Shown one piece after another: positions 48,945 to 57,696 of a DNA stretch of 64,000 nucleotides. Position numbers and translations under genes: made by a program. The first letter of the stretch is position 1; the number at the start of each line of letters is the position of its first letter. The DNA is taken from positions 1 through 64,000 of the forward strand of contig JAIOZI010000007.1 in the NCBI GenBank assembly GCA_021740785.1, read 5' to 3'. Below the pieces are notes generated by a model. It ran no database searches. It had not been told where the DNA came from and was given only the letters and a program-made list of their open reading frames with translations. This stretch comes from Melioribacteraceae bacterium (GTDB lineage: Bacteria; Bacteroidota; Ignavibacteria; Ignavibacteriales; Melioribacteraceae).

Positions 48945-51900
48945 ATGAATATCAATAAGTTTTTTTCCAGCGCAATATTAATTACTGTATTTTCTTTTGG
49001 AAATTTATTCGGACAGGTATATACAATTGAGCAAACTGAAGGAACCAGCGGCAGTCAAACTTATGTACAAGGTCAAACGTTTACAACGGAAAATTCAGGA
49101 GGAATTTTAAGCATTTCCGTCGATCCATACAAATTAACAAACAATGTTACCTTTGAAATATTCGAAGGTCAATGTCAAACTTTGCTTTACTCTGATACTG
49201 TTGATATAGCTTCTTATAATTGGGCTAAGTTTGTTCTCTCGGAGCCGGTCTATGTAAAAGATAGTTCCATTTACACTTTTAGATTTTACAATCTTGAGGA
49301 AGATCTTTTTTTCGAGATCGCCGAAGGAAATCCATATGAGGGAGGCGGCAAAATAAGTAGAACCTGCACTGTTTCATCAGAATATGATCTTATGTTCAAA
49401 GTGGAGATTGATGAAAGCCAACCTCCGCCGGAAATGGATATTCTAGAGAGCGGGAACAATTTAGCTGATGGAAGCACTTATCAATTTGGTGGTATCGAAA
49501 TTGGGACGGTGCGTGAAAGAACTTTTGTTATTAATAATCCGGGCAAGGGTAAATTAAAACTTACAACTCCGGTTGAGTTTGAACCGGGTGCTGATCCTGA
49601 ATTTTCAATTTTATCTCAACCCGATTCAGAAATTGAACCGGGACAATCCTCATCATTTACTCTTAGATTTACTCCGACTACAACTGATTTAAAGTCCGCT
49701 TCAATTGTAATTCCAAATAACGATGATGACGAAAATCCATATAATCTTACATTTACCGGTTCCAGCGGTGTTCCGGAAATTAACTTAAAGGAAGGACAAA
49801 CGGATATAGCAGACGGAGGCTCTTATGATTATGGATATGTGGACTTAAATTGGTTTACGGATGTTTGGTTTACAATTGAAAACACAGGTACGGCTTTGCT
49901 TATACTTACTACACCGCTTACCCTTAATGGACCCGATACAGATCATTTTATTCTTGTTAATCAACCGGCTGGAGATATAGCCGCAGGAGAAAGTACAATC
50001 TTTAGAGTGCGAAGTACTCCTTCAACAATGGGCAGCAAAACGGTAAGTATTGAAATCCCCAGTAACGATGCTGATGAAGATCCTTATAATCTCACGCTTA
50101 ATGCAACCCCGGCGGATGTTGAAATTAATGTAAAACAATCGACTACGGATATTGAAAACGGTGTAGCTTTTAATTTCGATGATACTGATGTGGGAGATAC
50201 TACTGAGGTTGTGTTTACTATTGAAAATATAGGTCATGCATCCCGGGATTTGACTATTACGACACCATTATCCCTAAGTGGTACAAATGCAGACCAATTT
50301 GAAATTATATCTCAACCGAATTCAACAATTTCCTCAGGCACAAATTCAGCATTTACAATAAGATTTTCACCTACATCTTACGGTTATAAACATGCTGAAA
50401 TATCAATCGAAAATAATGACGCTGATGAAGATCCCTACGAAATAAGTTTTATCGGAAATGGTATCGGAACTCCCGAAATGGAAATTTATGGAAACAGTGT
50501 GCTTATTTCCGATAATGACGATACTCCTTCGAGCACCGATAATACTGATTTCGGAACAACCGCCGTCAGCGGCGGGTCGGCAGCTCATACCTTCATAATC
50601 AAAAATACCGGCGATGGGTTACTTGAATTAGACGGAGATCCGAGAGTATCGATCTCAGGTGAAAATCCTTCCGATTTCACAGTTACCCGGATTCCCTATT
50701 CCTCTGTTAATCCTTATGGTGGGGAAATTATGTTCGAAATTACTTTTGATCCGGCTTCGAACGGAATAAAGAATGCCGAAGTATCAATTTCAAATAACGA
50801 TGCCGATGAAAATCCTTACAATTTTTCAATTACAGGGATAGGTGATAATGAAACTGCTCCAAATGTGGCTACATATCTCCCGGAAGATAACGGTGAAGTA
50901 TATGTCAGACGTGATTTAGTTCTTCAATTTAATGAAGAAGTATTTCCTGTTTCCAGTAAAAATATTGCCATTTATAATCAAACTAATCTTGTTGAACAAA
51001 TCCCAGTTGACGATGCGAGAGTTACAGTAAATGTTAACGAGGTAACAATTCATCACGATGTATCCTTTATTAAAGAAACAGAATATTACGTTGAGATTGA
51101 TGCCGGGGCGTTTACCGATATTGTTGATGAAACTTATGCGGGAATTCAAATTAGTTCAACTTGGAACTTTACTGCTGTTAAATCCGAACCGCCGGGCAGA
51201 GTTTATCACTTTGACGGTACTGATGATTATGCGAGCGCTTCAATCAACCTTCCGGATGCTGGAACAATTGAATTTTGGTTCAACTTAGATATCCTTTCAC
51301 AGTCTCAGTACTTTTTCAACTGCCATACTTTTTACTGGTATATGGGATACACTGCAAATGATAAAATCTATTGTCGTGTAAGTCAAAATAATTATCTATT
51401 ATCGGATGCTCTGCAACAAGATAAATGGTATCACGCTGCTGTGGTATGGCAGAAGTTTGGGTCATTTGTAAACTCTTACTTATACATAAACGGCTCACTG
51501 GTTGCTTACTTTTTGAATGATGTTTGGGTTTCGCCGGAAGAAAATTTTTACATCGGATCTTCGAGTACTTCTGCAAAATATTTGAACGGTTATATTGATG
51601 AGTTCCGCATTTGGAGCGAAGCAAGAACGATGCTGGAAATACAAAACAATATGTTCAAAGCACTTACCGGGGACGAAACAAATCTTCTGGCATATTTTGA
51701 CTTTGACGACTACTATGGAGCCGGCTTATATGATGCAAGCGGCAATGCAAATAACGGAACGTTAAATAATACATCCGAAGATTGGGAAACTTCCACCGCA
51801 CCATTCGGAGAATACGGGAAACCGGTTCGGTCGGGAAGTGCCGTGAGTGTGGGCGTTGATGGAAAATCTTTAAGTACGGAAATTACATCGAGTACGGACA

Positions 51901-52889
51901 ATGATAATCATCTCGGTATTTACAGTTGCGGAAAAGGAGATACAAAAATTACGACAGATGATTTCGGATCGAGCGGTACAACCGGAAGAAGTAATATTAT
52001 TTGGGGAATTGAGGAGTTTGGTAGTTGTACGGCTGACTTGATATTTAATTATTCCAACATTGCCGGTTTTTCAACGGAGGAAGAAGCATTAAAACTATTA
52101 AAACGTGATGATGCTAATTCACCTTGGGTAGATGTAACTGCCGAAGCGTTGCAAAATACGAGCGATCATACTTTTACTATAACGGGTTGTTCCGATTACA
52201 GTGAGTTTTCAATCGGTGACGGCGGTGAAAATCCCTTACCTGTTGAACTAACCGCATTCAGTGCTGAACTTCTCGATGATAAAGTTCTTCTTCAATGGCA
52301 GACAGCAACGGAAGTAGATAATTATGGATTTGAAGTGGAAAGGACATTAAACCCACCCCTGTCCTTCGGACATCCCCTCCCGGGAGGGGAAACAAAGGGG
52401 TGGGTAAAGATTGGGTTTGTTGAAGGGCACGGTAACTCCAACTCACCGAAAAAATATAGTTTCACAAATCCTCTTAATCTTGATCTTACTCTTCCTCATG
52501 CTTCTTCTCTACTGTACCGCCTTAAACAGATTGATACAGACGGCTCATTCGAATATTCCGATATTGTAAAAGTAACTCTCAACAATGAATTACCTATTAA
52601 ATTTGAGTTGTTCCAAAATTACCCGAATCCATTCAACCCAACAACGATAATAGAATATTCAATTCCATCTCAAAATGCTTCTCTGGTTATGGTTGGAGAT
52701 AAAATTAATATTTCCTTAAAAGTTTATGATATACTTGGACGCGAAGTAGCAACACTTGTGAATGCAAAACAACCGGCGGGAATGTATAAAGTCGAATTTG
52801 ATGCTTCACAGCTAGCGAGCGGAATTTATGTATATAGATTAACCGCGGGCAGTTTTTTAAAATCAATGAAGGCGGTCTATATTAGATAG
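48945..52889 (+). CDS. large HYDIN/ASH-like, Ig-like and LamG T9SS cargo protein
   Basis: A 1314-residue secreted protein. Signal peptide (about 1-23, ending LFGQ); an N-terminal beta-sandwich (25-150); four repeats of a HYDIN/ASPM-like choice-of-anchor type D domain (about 165-280, 282-385, 387-505 and 508-630; each with a F-x-I-x-N-x-G strand and ...NNDADENPYNLTF ending); an SbsA-type Ig-like domain (635-745; YVRRDLVLQFNEEVFPV); a LamG domain (750-930); the LPVELTAFSAE module (about 1103); and the T9SS sorting domain from FELFQNYPNPFNPTT to AVYIR. A type A palindromic insert encodes LNPPLSFGHPLPGGETKG (about 1136-1154). It starts 44 bp after the preceding cargo gene, so the two may share transcripts. 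Confidence 0.85.
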   Translation: MNINKFFSSAILITVFSFGNLFGQVYTIEQTEGTSGSQTYVQGQTFTTENSGGILSISVDPYKLTNNVTFEIFEGQCQTLLYSDTVDIASYNWAKFVLSEPVYVKDSSIYTFRFYNLEEDLFFEIAEGNPYEGGGKISRTCTVSSEYDLMFKVEIDESQPPPEMDILESGNNLADGSTYQFGGIEIGTVRERTFVINNPGKGKLKLTTPVEFEPGADPEFSILSQPDSEIEPGQSSSFTLRFTPTTTDLKSASIVIPNNDDDENPYNLTFTGSSGVPEINLKEGQTDIADGGSYDYGYVDLNWFTDVWFTIENTGTALLILTTPLTLNGPDTDHFILVNQPAGDIAAGESTIFRVRSTPSTMGSKTVSIEIPSNDADEDPYNLTLNATPADVEINVKQSTTDIENGVAFNFDDTDVGDTTEVVFTIENIGHASRDLTITTPLSLSGTNADQFEIISQPNSTISSGTNSAFTIRFSPTSYGYKHAEISIENNDADEDPYEISFIGNGIGTPEMEIYGNSVLISDNDDTPSSTDNTDFGTTAVSGGSAAHTFIIKNTGDGLLELDGDPRVSISGENPSDFTVTRIPYSSVNPYGGEIMFEITFDPASNGIKNAEVSISNNDADENPYNFSITGIGDNETAPNVATYLPEDNGEVYVRRDLVLQFNEEVFPVSSKNIAIYNQTNLVEQIPVDDARVTVNVNEVTIHHDVSFIKETEYYVEIDAGAFTDIVDETYAGIQISSTWNFTAVKSEPPGRVYHFDGTDDYASASINLPDAGTIEFWFNLDILSQSQYFFNCHTFYWYMGYTANDKIYCRVSQNNYLLSDALQQDKWYHAAVVWQKFGSFVNSYLYINGSLVAYFLNDVWVSPEENFYIGSSSTSAKYLNGYIDEFRIWSEARTMLEIQNNMFKALTGDETNLLAYFDFDDYYGAGLYDASGNANNGTLNNTSEDWETSTAPFGEYGKPVRSGSAVSVGVDGKSLSTEITSSTDNDNHLGIYSCGKGDTKITTDDFGSSGTTGRSNIIWGIEEFGSCTADLIFNYSNIAGFSTEEEALKLLKRDDANSPWVDVTAEALQNTSDHTFTITGCSDYSEFSIGDGGENPLPVELTAFSAELLDDKVLLQWQTATEVDNYGFEVERTLNPPLSFGHPLPGGETKGWVKIGFVEGHGNSNSPKKYSFTNPLNLDLTLPHASSLLYRLKQIDTDGSFEYSDIVKVTLNNELPIKFELFQNYPNPFNPTTIIEYSIPSQNASLVMVGDKINISLKVYDILGREVATLVNAKQPAGMYKVEFDASQLASGIYVYRLTAGSFLKSMKAVYIR
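52351..52405. repeat. in-frame palindromic element, type A, copy 2
   Basis: 55 bp with perfect outer arms ACCCACCCC and GGGGTGGGT around GTCC-TTC-GGAC and the 16-bp perfect palindrome CCCCTCCCGGGAGGGG. It is nearly identical to copy 1 at 48344-48398, lies in the same codon phase and at the same protein position, just after FEVER. Confidence 0.85.
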
Positions 52890-52937
52890 ATTATCACATA
52901 GAATAATCTTTTGTGAATTTTTTCAAAGGTGAGTAAA

Positions 52938-54614
52938 ATGATTCGACTTGTAATTATTATAATATTCACATCCCAGATGTTTGCACAGCGTTATCTTGAT
53001 TCTACCTTTATTCCTGTTCAAACACATACAAACCAAGCTTATGCGACAGCCCCCAAATTAAATGCACCTTGGACGGATGAGAATAATACCACCGAAGTTG
53101 ATTTAACGATGCATATATTTCAACCGGAAGGTGACACAGAAGATTCAAGACCGGCTGTACTGATGTTTCACTCGGGTGCTTTCGTTAGCGGAAGCAAAGA
53201 AAACGAAGATATGATAAAGTTCTGCAAAAATTTAACAGGTAAGGGCTATGTAACCGCTTCAGTTCAGTACCGGTTGGGAATGAATTCAGTAAGTCAGGTA
53301 AGTGGAGAAAGAGCTGTTTATAGAGGGATCCAGGATGGGCGGGCTGCCGTTAGATATATAAAAAGTAATGCGGCTGCACTAAAAATTGATACAGCAAACA
53401 TATTTATGTTGGGAAGCAGCGCAGGATCGTTTATCGCGTTACATAATTTGTTCATGAACGAAGAGAGCGAAAGACCGGCTGGAACTTTCGCAACTAATTA
53501 TGATATATATCCTTTCTCAGCAATACCTGATTTGGGAACATTAGATGCCATTGAACCAAGTCTTAATTCCGGTAAAGGCTCACATCCCAAAGCAATTGCA
53601 GTTATGTGGGGCGCTCTGCAGAATACTACATTAATTCTACCGGAAGATCTAAATTACCCTGTATTATTAATACACGGCAAGGCGGATGGAACGGTGCCAT
53701 TTGGCGTTGGTGCACCCTTCGGCTGGTCGGGTTTCCCGGATACTTATGGTAGCAGCCCGATAAGTATGCATTTCGACGATCTTGGATTTGCATATAATTC
53801 ATATTTTGTTGATGATGAAGATCATGAGTTTTATGGCTGCTATAATGGTAATTGGGACGATGCTCATCCTATCAATAGTTATTGGAATATTATTTTAACT
53901 AAAGTAACAAACTTTTTTTATAACAATCTTGATGAATCACTTTTACCTGTTGAGTTAACTAATTTTACTGCCAACATAAGTGAAAGAAATGTAGAATTAG
54001 AATGGAAAACTGCAACCGAAGTGAATAATTACGGATTTGAAGTTGAGAGGCAGTATCAAGTATCAAGCCCGCCTCGGCTTGCCGGAGGCGAGACGGGTAT
54101 CGAGTATCAAGATTCAAGCAATTGGGAAACAATTGGTTTTGTACAAGGGCACGGTACAACAAACTCACCAAAGAATTACGAATTTACGGATTCCGAATTG
54201 CCGAATGTGGAATCAGTCGATTACCGCTTAAAACAAATTGATTTGGACGGCAATTTTGAATACTCGGATATTGTTACTGTTGGGACAAAAAACCTTCTAT
54301 CCCAACCAACAGAATTTGTACTGCATCAAAATTACCCGAATCCGTTTAACCCAACAACAACAATAAAGTATAAAATACCAGCCCTCACCCGTCCTTCGGA
54401 CACCCTCTCCCCGAGGGAGAGGGACGGGGTGAGGGTTTCTATATCAATCTATAACACCCTCGGGCAACAGGTTGCAGCCCTTGTAAATGAACAAAAAGAG
54501 CCGGGTAATTACGAAACAGAATTTGATGCTTCAAAATTAGCCAGCGGAATTTATTTCTATCGGCTGCAAGCAGGAAATTTTACCTCGGTGAAAAAACTTA
54601 TGCTGATGAAATAG
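52938..54614 (+). CDS. T9SS-sorted alpha/beta-hydrolase (esterase/lipase-like)
   Basis: A 558-residue secreted enzyme. Start at the ATG 52938 (MIRLVIIIIFTSQMFAQ, signal peptide 1-17); a GTG 9 bp upstream is less likely, and an AAAGGTGAG ribosome site precedes it. The hydrolase domain (about 20-330) has the oxyanion motif LMFHSGAFVSGS (about 72-83), the nucleophile serine in MLGSSAGSFIAL (about 157-168), an aspartate in LLIHGKADGTVPFG (about 240) and the histidine in DDEDHEFYG (about 297), so a full triad. The LPVELTNFTANISE module and T9SS sorting domain (QNYPNPFNPTT to KKLMLMK) complete it. Two palindromic inserts occur in frame (about 375-388 and 482-499). Confidence 0.85.
   Translation: MIRLVIIIIFTSQMFAQRYLDSTFIPVQTHTNQAYATAPKLNAPWTDENNTTEVDLTMHIFQPEGDTEDSRPAVLMFHSGAFVSGSKENEDMIKFCKNLTGKGYVTASVQYRLGMNSVSQVSGERAVYRGIQDGRAAVRYIKSNAAALKIDTANIFMLGSSAGSFIALHNLFMNEESERPAGTFATNYDIYPFSAIPDLGTLDAIEPSLNSGKGSHPKAIAVMWGALQNTTLILPEDLNYPVLLIHGKADGTVPFGVGAPFGWSGFPDTYGSSPISMHFDDLGFAYNSYFVDDEDHEFYGCYNGNWDDAHPINSYWNIILTKVTNFFYNNLDESLLPVELTNFTANISERNVELEWKTATEVNNYGFEVERQYQVSSPPRLAGGETGIEYQDSSNWETIGFVQGHGTTNSPKNYEFTDSELPNVESVDYRLKQIDLDGNFEYSDIVTVGTKNLLSQPTEFVLHQNYPNPFNPTTTIKYKIPALTRPSDTLSPRERDGVRVSISIYNTLGQQVAALVNEQKEPGNYETEFDASKLASGIYFYRLQAGNFTSVKKLMLMK
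54062..54101. repeat. in-frame palindromic element, type C
   Basis: About 40 bp forming an imperfect palindrome (ATCAAGCCCGCCTC ... GAGGC ... CGGGTAT) inside the hydrolase gene, encoding PPRLAGGETGIE in frame. It sits just after FEVER, the site used by type A elements in the two preceding genes, but has a different sequence. Confidence 0.7.
54382..54435. repeat. in-frame palindromic element, type B, copy 2
   Basis: 54 bp, nearly identical to the copy at 48668-48721, in the same codon phase and at the same position of the sorting domain. Outer arms CCCTCACCC and GGGTGAGGG; inner hairpins GTCC-TTC-GGAC and CCCTCTCC...GGGAGAGGG. Confidence 0.85.
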
Positions 54615-54700
54615 TATCAAATGGATATATGAATTAGAGATTTCGCACATCGCCGGAAGTAATAATTCCTCTCAAAGAATTAGTAATTTAGAAAGAAAAC

Positions 54701-54725
54701 TGCGGGGAGAAGTCTCCGTTTTTTT
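54701..54725 (+). terminator. intrinsic terminator after the hydrolase gene
   Basis: A CGGGGA-GAAG-TCTCCG stem-loop (54703-54718 plus flanks) followed by seven T. It ends the run of cargo genes. The rest of the ~310-bp gap up to 54923 is AT-rich and presumably holds the promoter of the next gene; nothing else was identified. Confidence 0.75.
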
Positions 54726-54923
54726 ATCAAGAAAATCGAATACTAATTTTCACGAAGATTTTTAATATTTTAATGAATTAAAAAATTGTTGATATTTTGT
54801 ACTTGTTGAATTAACTTAATAAGTAACAGATCACATTTATTGTGCGCTTTACAAATAGAAAACCGGAGGTTTATAGAATATTTCTACACGTACTAATTCA
54901 CACACATAAATTGGAGGTTAAAA

Positions 54924-55955
54924 ATGAATTGGCAAAGTGTAAAGCGTGTTAGAAATATTTTCTTTGTTATTCTATCCTTATTTTCTATTAGCTGCAATGT
55001 TTCCAATCCCACTGAAGAAGTGACAAACCAGCAAAATTTCCTTGAGGATAAATACTTAGCTTCATCAAACTGGTATCAGTCAAGTGTTCCTTTTGAATTA
55101 ATGGATGAATGGAATGTAGATATGCCGGAATTAATGAATTCAAAGGCAAATGCATATTGGTTTAACATTACGCCGTCGGCAGTTTCTATTCGCGAAATAA
55201 TTGATTCACTGGATGTAAATATGCTTGTCCCCGTATTATATGTTGTATACGATCCTAATTTAAGAGGGTGCTATAATCCTGATGTAAATTATACAGCTTC
55301 GGATACATCGTGGGGTAGTGTTATAACAAATGTAAATTCCGATGACCTGAACAGTTTTACGGAAAATCTCGGTGACAATTATTTATCCCTATGGCTGTGG
55401 AATAGAGCGGTTACCAAAAATCAATCAATATTTATTGACCTTGGATTAATTTCAGAGGATGTAATTCCAGATAATAAACTAAGTAATGAAGATCTCAATG
55501 ATAATGATGTTCTTGATATTCGTGATGACTGGAATGAAGACAGGGGAATTGATGGATATTTTGATATAGATGAATATGACTATGATGTTGAGAATAATCT
55601 GGATCCTAGTAATGATAATTATAGCGATCCCTCTACAACAATGAATTATGAAAGAGCAAATTTTCCTGAAGGTAATAAAAGAATGGATTCGGAAGACATT
55701 AATAATAATTTTTCTATTGATAGAGAAAATGATTTCTACACATATAAGGTCCCATTGGATACTTCGGGAAATATGTACTTAATTGATGTTAGCTCTGAAG
55801 AAAGATGGATGAAACTCCACATTCCATTGGATAGTTTTATAAATAAAATCGGCGAACCGAAAATTTCCAACCTTAAAAATCTTAGAATATGGTTCAAAGA
55901 GGGTGAAGATAAAATCAGTATTCAGATTGCTGAGATAAAATTTCTTACTCAATGA
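54924..55955 (+). CDS. lipoprotein with a SprA-like domain
   Basis: A 343-residue protein. The signal with lipobox (IFFVILSLFSISC, cysteine at about 24) predicts a lipoprotein. The body follows motifs of SprA, the giant outer-membrane translocon of T9SS: NYLSLWLWNRAVTKNQSIFIDLGLISEDVIPD, then NKRMDSEDINNNFSIDRENDFYTYKVPLD, then EERWMKLHIPLDSF...KISNLKNLRIWFKEG...ISIQIAEIKFL (each motif spread over the region 145-340). In SprA these lie in repeated extracellular/periplasmic domains, not the barrel. Here the domain stands alone as a short lipoprotein. Aspartate/asparagine-rich runs may bind calcium. GGAGG ribosome site present. Assignment is from motif memory; a plain unknown lipoprotein is the alternative. 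Confidence 0.6.
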   Translation: MNWQSVKRVRNIFFVILSLFSISCNVSNPTEEVTNQQNFLEDKYLASSNWYQSSVPFELMDEWNVDMPELMNSKANAYWFNITPSAVSIREIIDSLDVNMLVPVLYVVYDPNLRGCYNPDVNYTASDTSWGSVITNVNSDDLNSFTENLGDNYLSLWLWNRAVTKNQSIFIDLGLISEDVIPDNKLSNEDLNDNDVLDIRDDWNEDRGIDGYFDIDEYDYDVENNLDPSNDNYSDPSTTMNYERANFPEGNKRMDSEDINNNFSIDRENDFYTYKVPLDTSGNMYLIDVSSEERWMKLHIPLDSFINKIGEPKISNLKNLRIWFKEGEDKISIQIAEIKFLTQ

Positions 55956-56022
55956 TTGGGAAGGTAAAATAAACATGAGATGAATAACATTGGCGAATTA
56001 TCTTAATTTTAATTATGTAAAA

Positions 56023-56083
56023 AAATGGACTGCTTTATTTATCGAAGATTATTAACCTGCAAAATATTTAAAGCAGTCCATTT
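56023..56083. terminator. perfect 15-bp inverted repeat, probable terminator
   Basis: AAATGGACTGCTTTA (56023-56037) and its exact complement (56069-56083) flank a 31-nt loop. An A-run precedes it and a broken T-run follows, so it could end transcription from either side. It lies between the SprA-like gene and the transhydrogenase operon. Confidence 0.6.
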
Positions 56084-56194
56084 CTGTATTTCTAATCCCA
56101 AACACTTAGGTTTACTTTTTCCCTAAAAGTTCTTAGTATTACAAAACGATTTAAAAAAAAATCTCATCAAAAAATCAATAACAGGAGATAGATC

Positions 56195-57340
56195 TTGATA
56201 ATAGCAGTTCCGAAAGAAGTAATGCAGGGCGAAAACCGTGTAGCATTAACGCCCGACACTGCTTCGAAATTGATCAAAAAGGGATTCGAAGTTAATGTAG
56301 AAAAAGGTGCGGGAATGAATGCCGGATTTACAGATGACCAATATTCCGGTGCAGGCGCCAAACTTTTCGATAATGTTGAAGAATTATATCAATCTGCCGA
56401 AATCGTATTGAAAGTTCAGCGCCCAATTGAACATCCCGGTCTTGGAAAAAACGAAGCAGATATGATTAAAGAAGGCACGCTTCTTATTTGTTTTACATAT
56501 TCACTTCATTATCCCGAAGCAGCTAAACAAGCTGCTGATAAAGGAATAAACATGATAGGAATGGAAGCCATTCCGAGAACAACGCTTGCACAAAAAATGG
56601 ATGCCTTAAGTTCGCAAGCGAATATTGCCGGCTATAAAAGTGTTATACTTGCCGCAAATTATTTGGGTAAAATTTTCCCGCTGATGATGACCGCAGCAGG
56701 TACAATTCAACCTGCAAGAGTTGTGATTATGGGTGCGGGTGTTGCGGGACTTCAAGCATTAGGAACAGCTCGAAGGCTCGGCGCTATTGTTGAGGTATCC
56801 GATATCCGTCCTACAGTAAAAGAGGAAGTTCAAAGTCTGGGCGGAAGATTTATTGAAGTACCTACAGAAGAAAATATGCAGGACGAAGGCGGTTACGCAA
56901 AAGAAGCTTCGGAAGAATTTCTGCAGAAACAGAAACAACTTATTTTTAAACATGTTTCCGAAGCGGATATAGTGATTACAACTGCATTGGTTCCCGGAAG
57001 AAAAGCTCCGATATTAGTTACCGAAGAAATGGTTAAAAAAATGCGTCCCGGCTCAGTTGTTTTAGATATGGCGGTTGAATTCGGTGGTAACTGTGAAATA
57101 AGTGAAAAAGGGGAGACGGTTGTTAAACACGGGGTTACGATAATCGGTGAACCGAACCTGCCGAGTTTGGTTGCAACAAATTCGAGTGATGTTTACTCAA
57201 AGAATTTAATGAGTCTATTAGATCATATCAGCAAAGAAGGTAAAATTGAATTGAATCTGGAAGACGAAATTGTGAAAGGTTCATTGATTTGTTATAACAA
57301 AGAAGTAGTTAATGAAAGAACAAAAGCTCTTCTAAGCTGA
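56195..57340 (+). CDS. pntAA: NAD(P) transhydrogenase subunit alpha part 1
   Basis: The 381-residue NAD(H)-binding dI component of proton-translocating transhydrogenase. MIIAVPKEVMQGENRVALTPD at the start, RTTLAQKMDALSSQANIAGY (about 129-148), NAD-binding VVIMGAGVAGLQALGTARRLGA (about 176-197) followed by EVSDIRP are all characteristic. The start is TTG with AGGAGAT upstream. The alpha chain is split into PntAA and PntAB as in Rhodospirillum rubrum rather than fused as in E. coli. First gene of a three-gene operon. Confidence 0.95.
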   Translation: MIIAVPKEVMQGENRVALTPDTASKLIKKGFEVNVEKGAGMNAGFTDDQYSGAGAKLFDNVEELYQSAEIVLKVQRPIEHPGLGKNEADMIKEGTLLICFTYSLHYPEAAKQAADKGINMIGMEAIPRTTLAQKMDALSSQANIAGYKSVILAANYLGKIFPLMMTAAGTIQPARVVIMGAGVAGLQALGTARRLGAIVEVSDIRPTVKEEVQSLGGRFIEVPTEENMQDEGGYAKEASEEFLQKQKQLIFKHVSEADIVITTALVPGRKAPILVTEEMVKKMRPGSVVLDMAVEFGGNCEISEKGETVVKHGVTIIGEPNLPSLVATNSSDVYSKNLMSLLDHISKEGKIELNLEDEIVKGSLICYNKEVVNERTKALLS

Positions 57341-57401
57341 TAACTGTCAACAAATTATTTATCACTCGAAAATTTAGAAAACAAACGATGGGAAATATAA
57401 A

Positions 57402-57686
57402 ATGGAAATAACAGATTTAATAATGCAGGTATATGTCTTTGCGTTGGCAATTTTTGTCGGATTTGAACTAATTACCAAAGTCCCTCCAACATTGCATACA
57501 CCGCTGATGTCCGGTTCAAACGCAATATCCGGTATAACAATTGTCGGCGCTTTACTAAGCGCGGGTGCCGGAGAGATGCAGATCAGCACAATATTGGGAG
57601 TTGTTGCACTAATATTCGCAACAATAAATGTTGTCGGTGGATATTTGGTTACCGACAGAATGCTAAAAATGTTTAAAAAGAAATGA
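57402..57686 (+). CDS. pntAB: NAD(P) transhydrogenase subunit alpha part 2 (membrane)
   Basis: A 94-residue membrane subunit with three hydrophobic segments (about 8-25, 42-60, 62-82). SKVPPTLHTPLMSGSNAISGI-type sequence (here TKVPPTLHTPLMSGSNAISG, about 24-43) is the conserved dII motif, lining the proton path together with PntB. It lies 61 bp after pntAA and 10 bp before pntB. Confidence 0.95.
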   Translation: MEITDLIMQVYVFALAIFVGFELITKVPPTLHTPLMSGSNAISGITIVGALLSAGAGEMQISTILGVVALIFATINVVGGYLVTDRMLKMFKKK

Positions 57687-57696
57687 GAGATAAACC

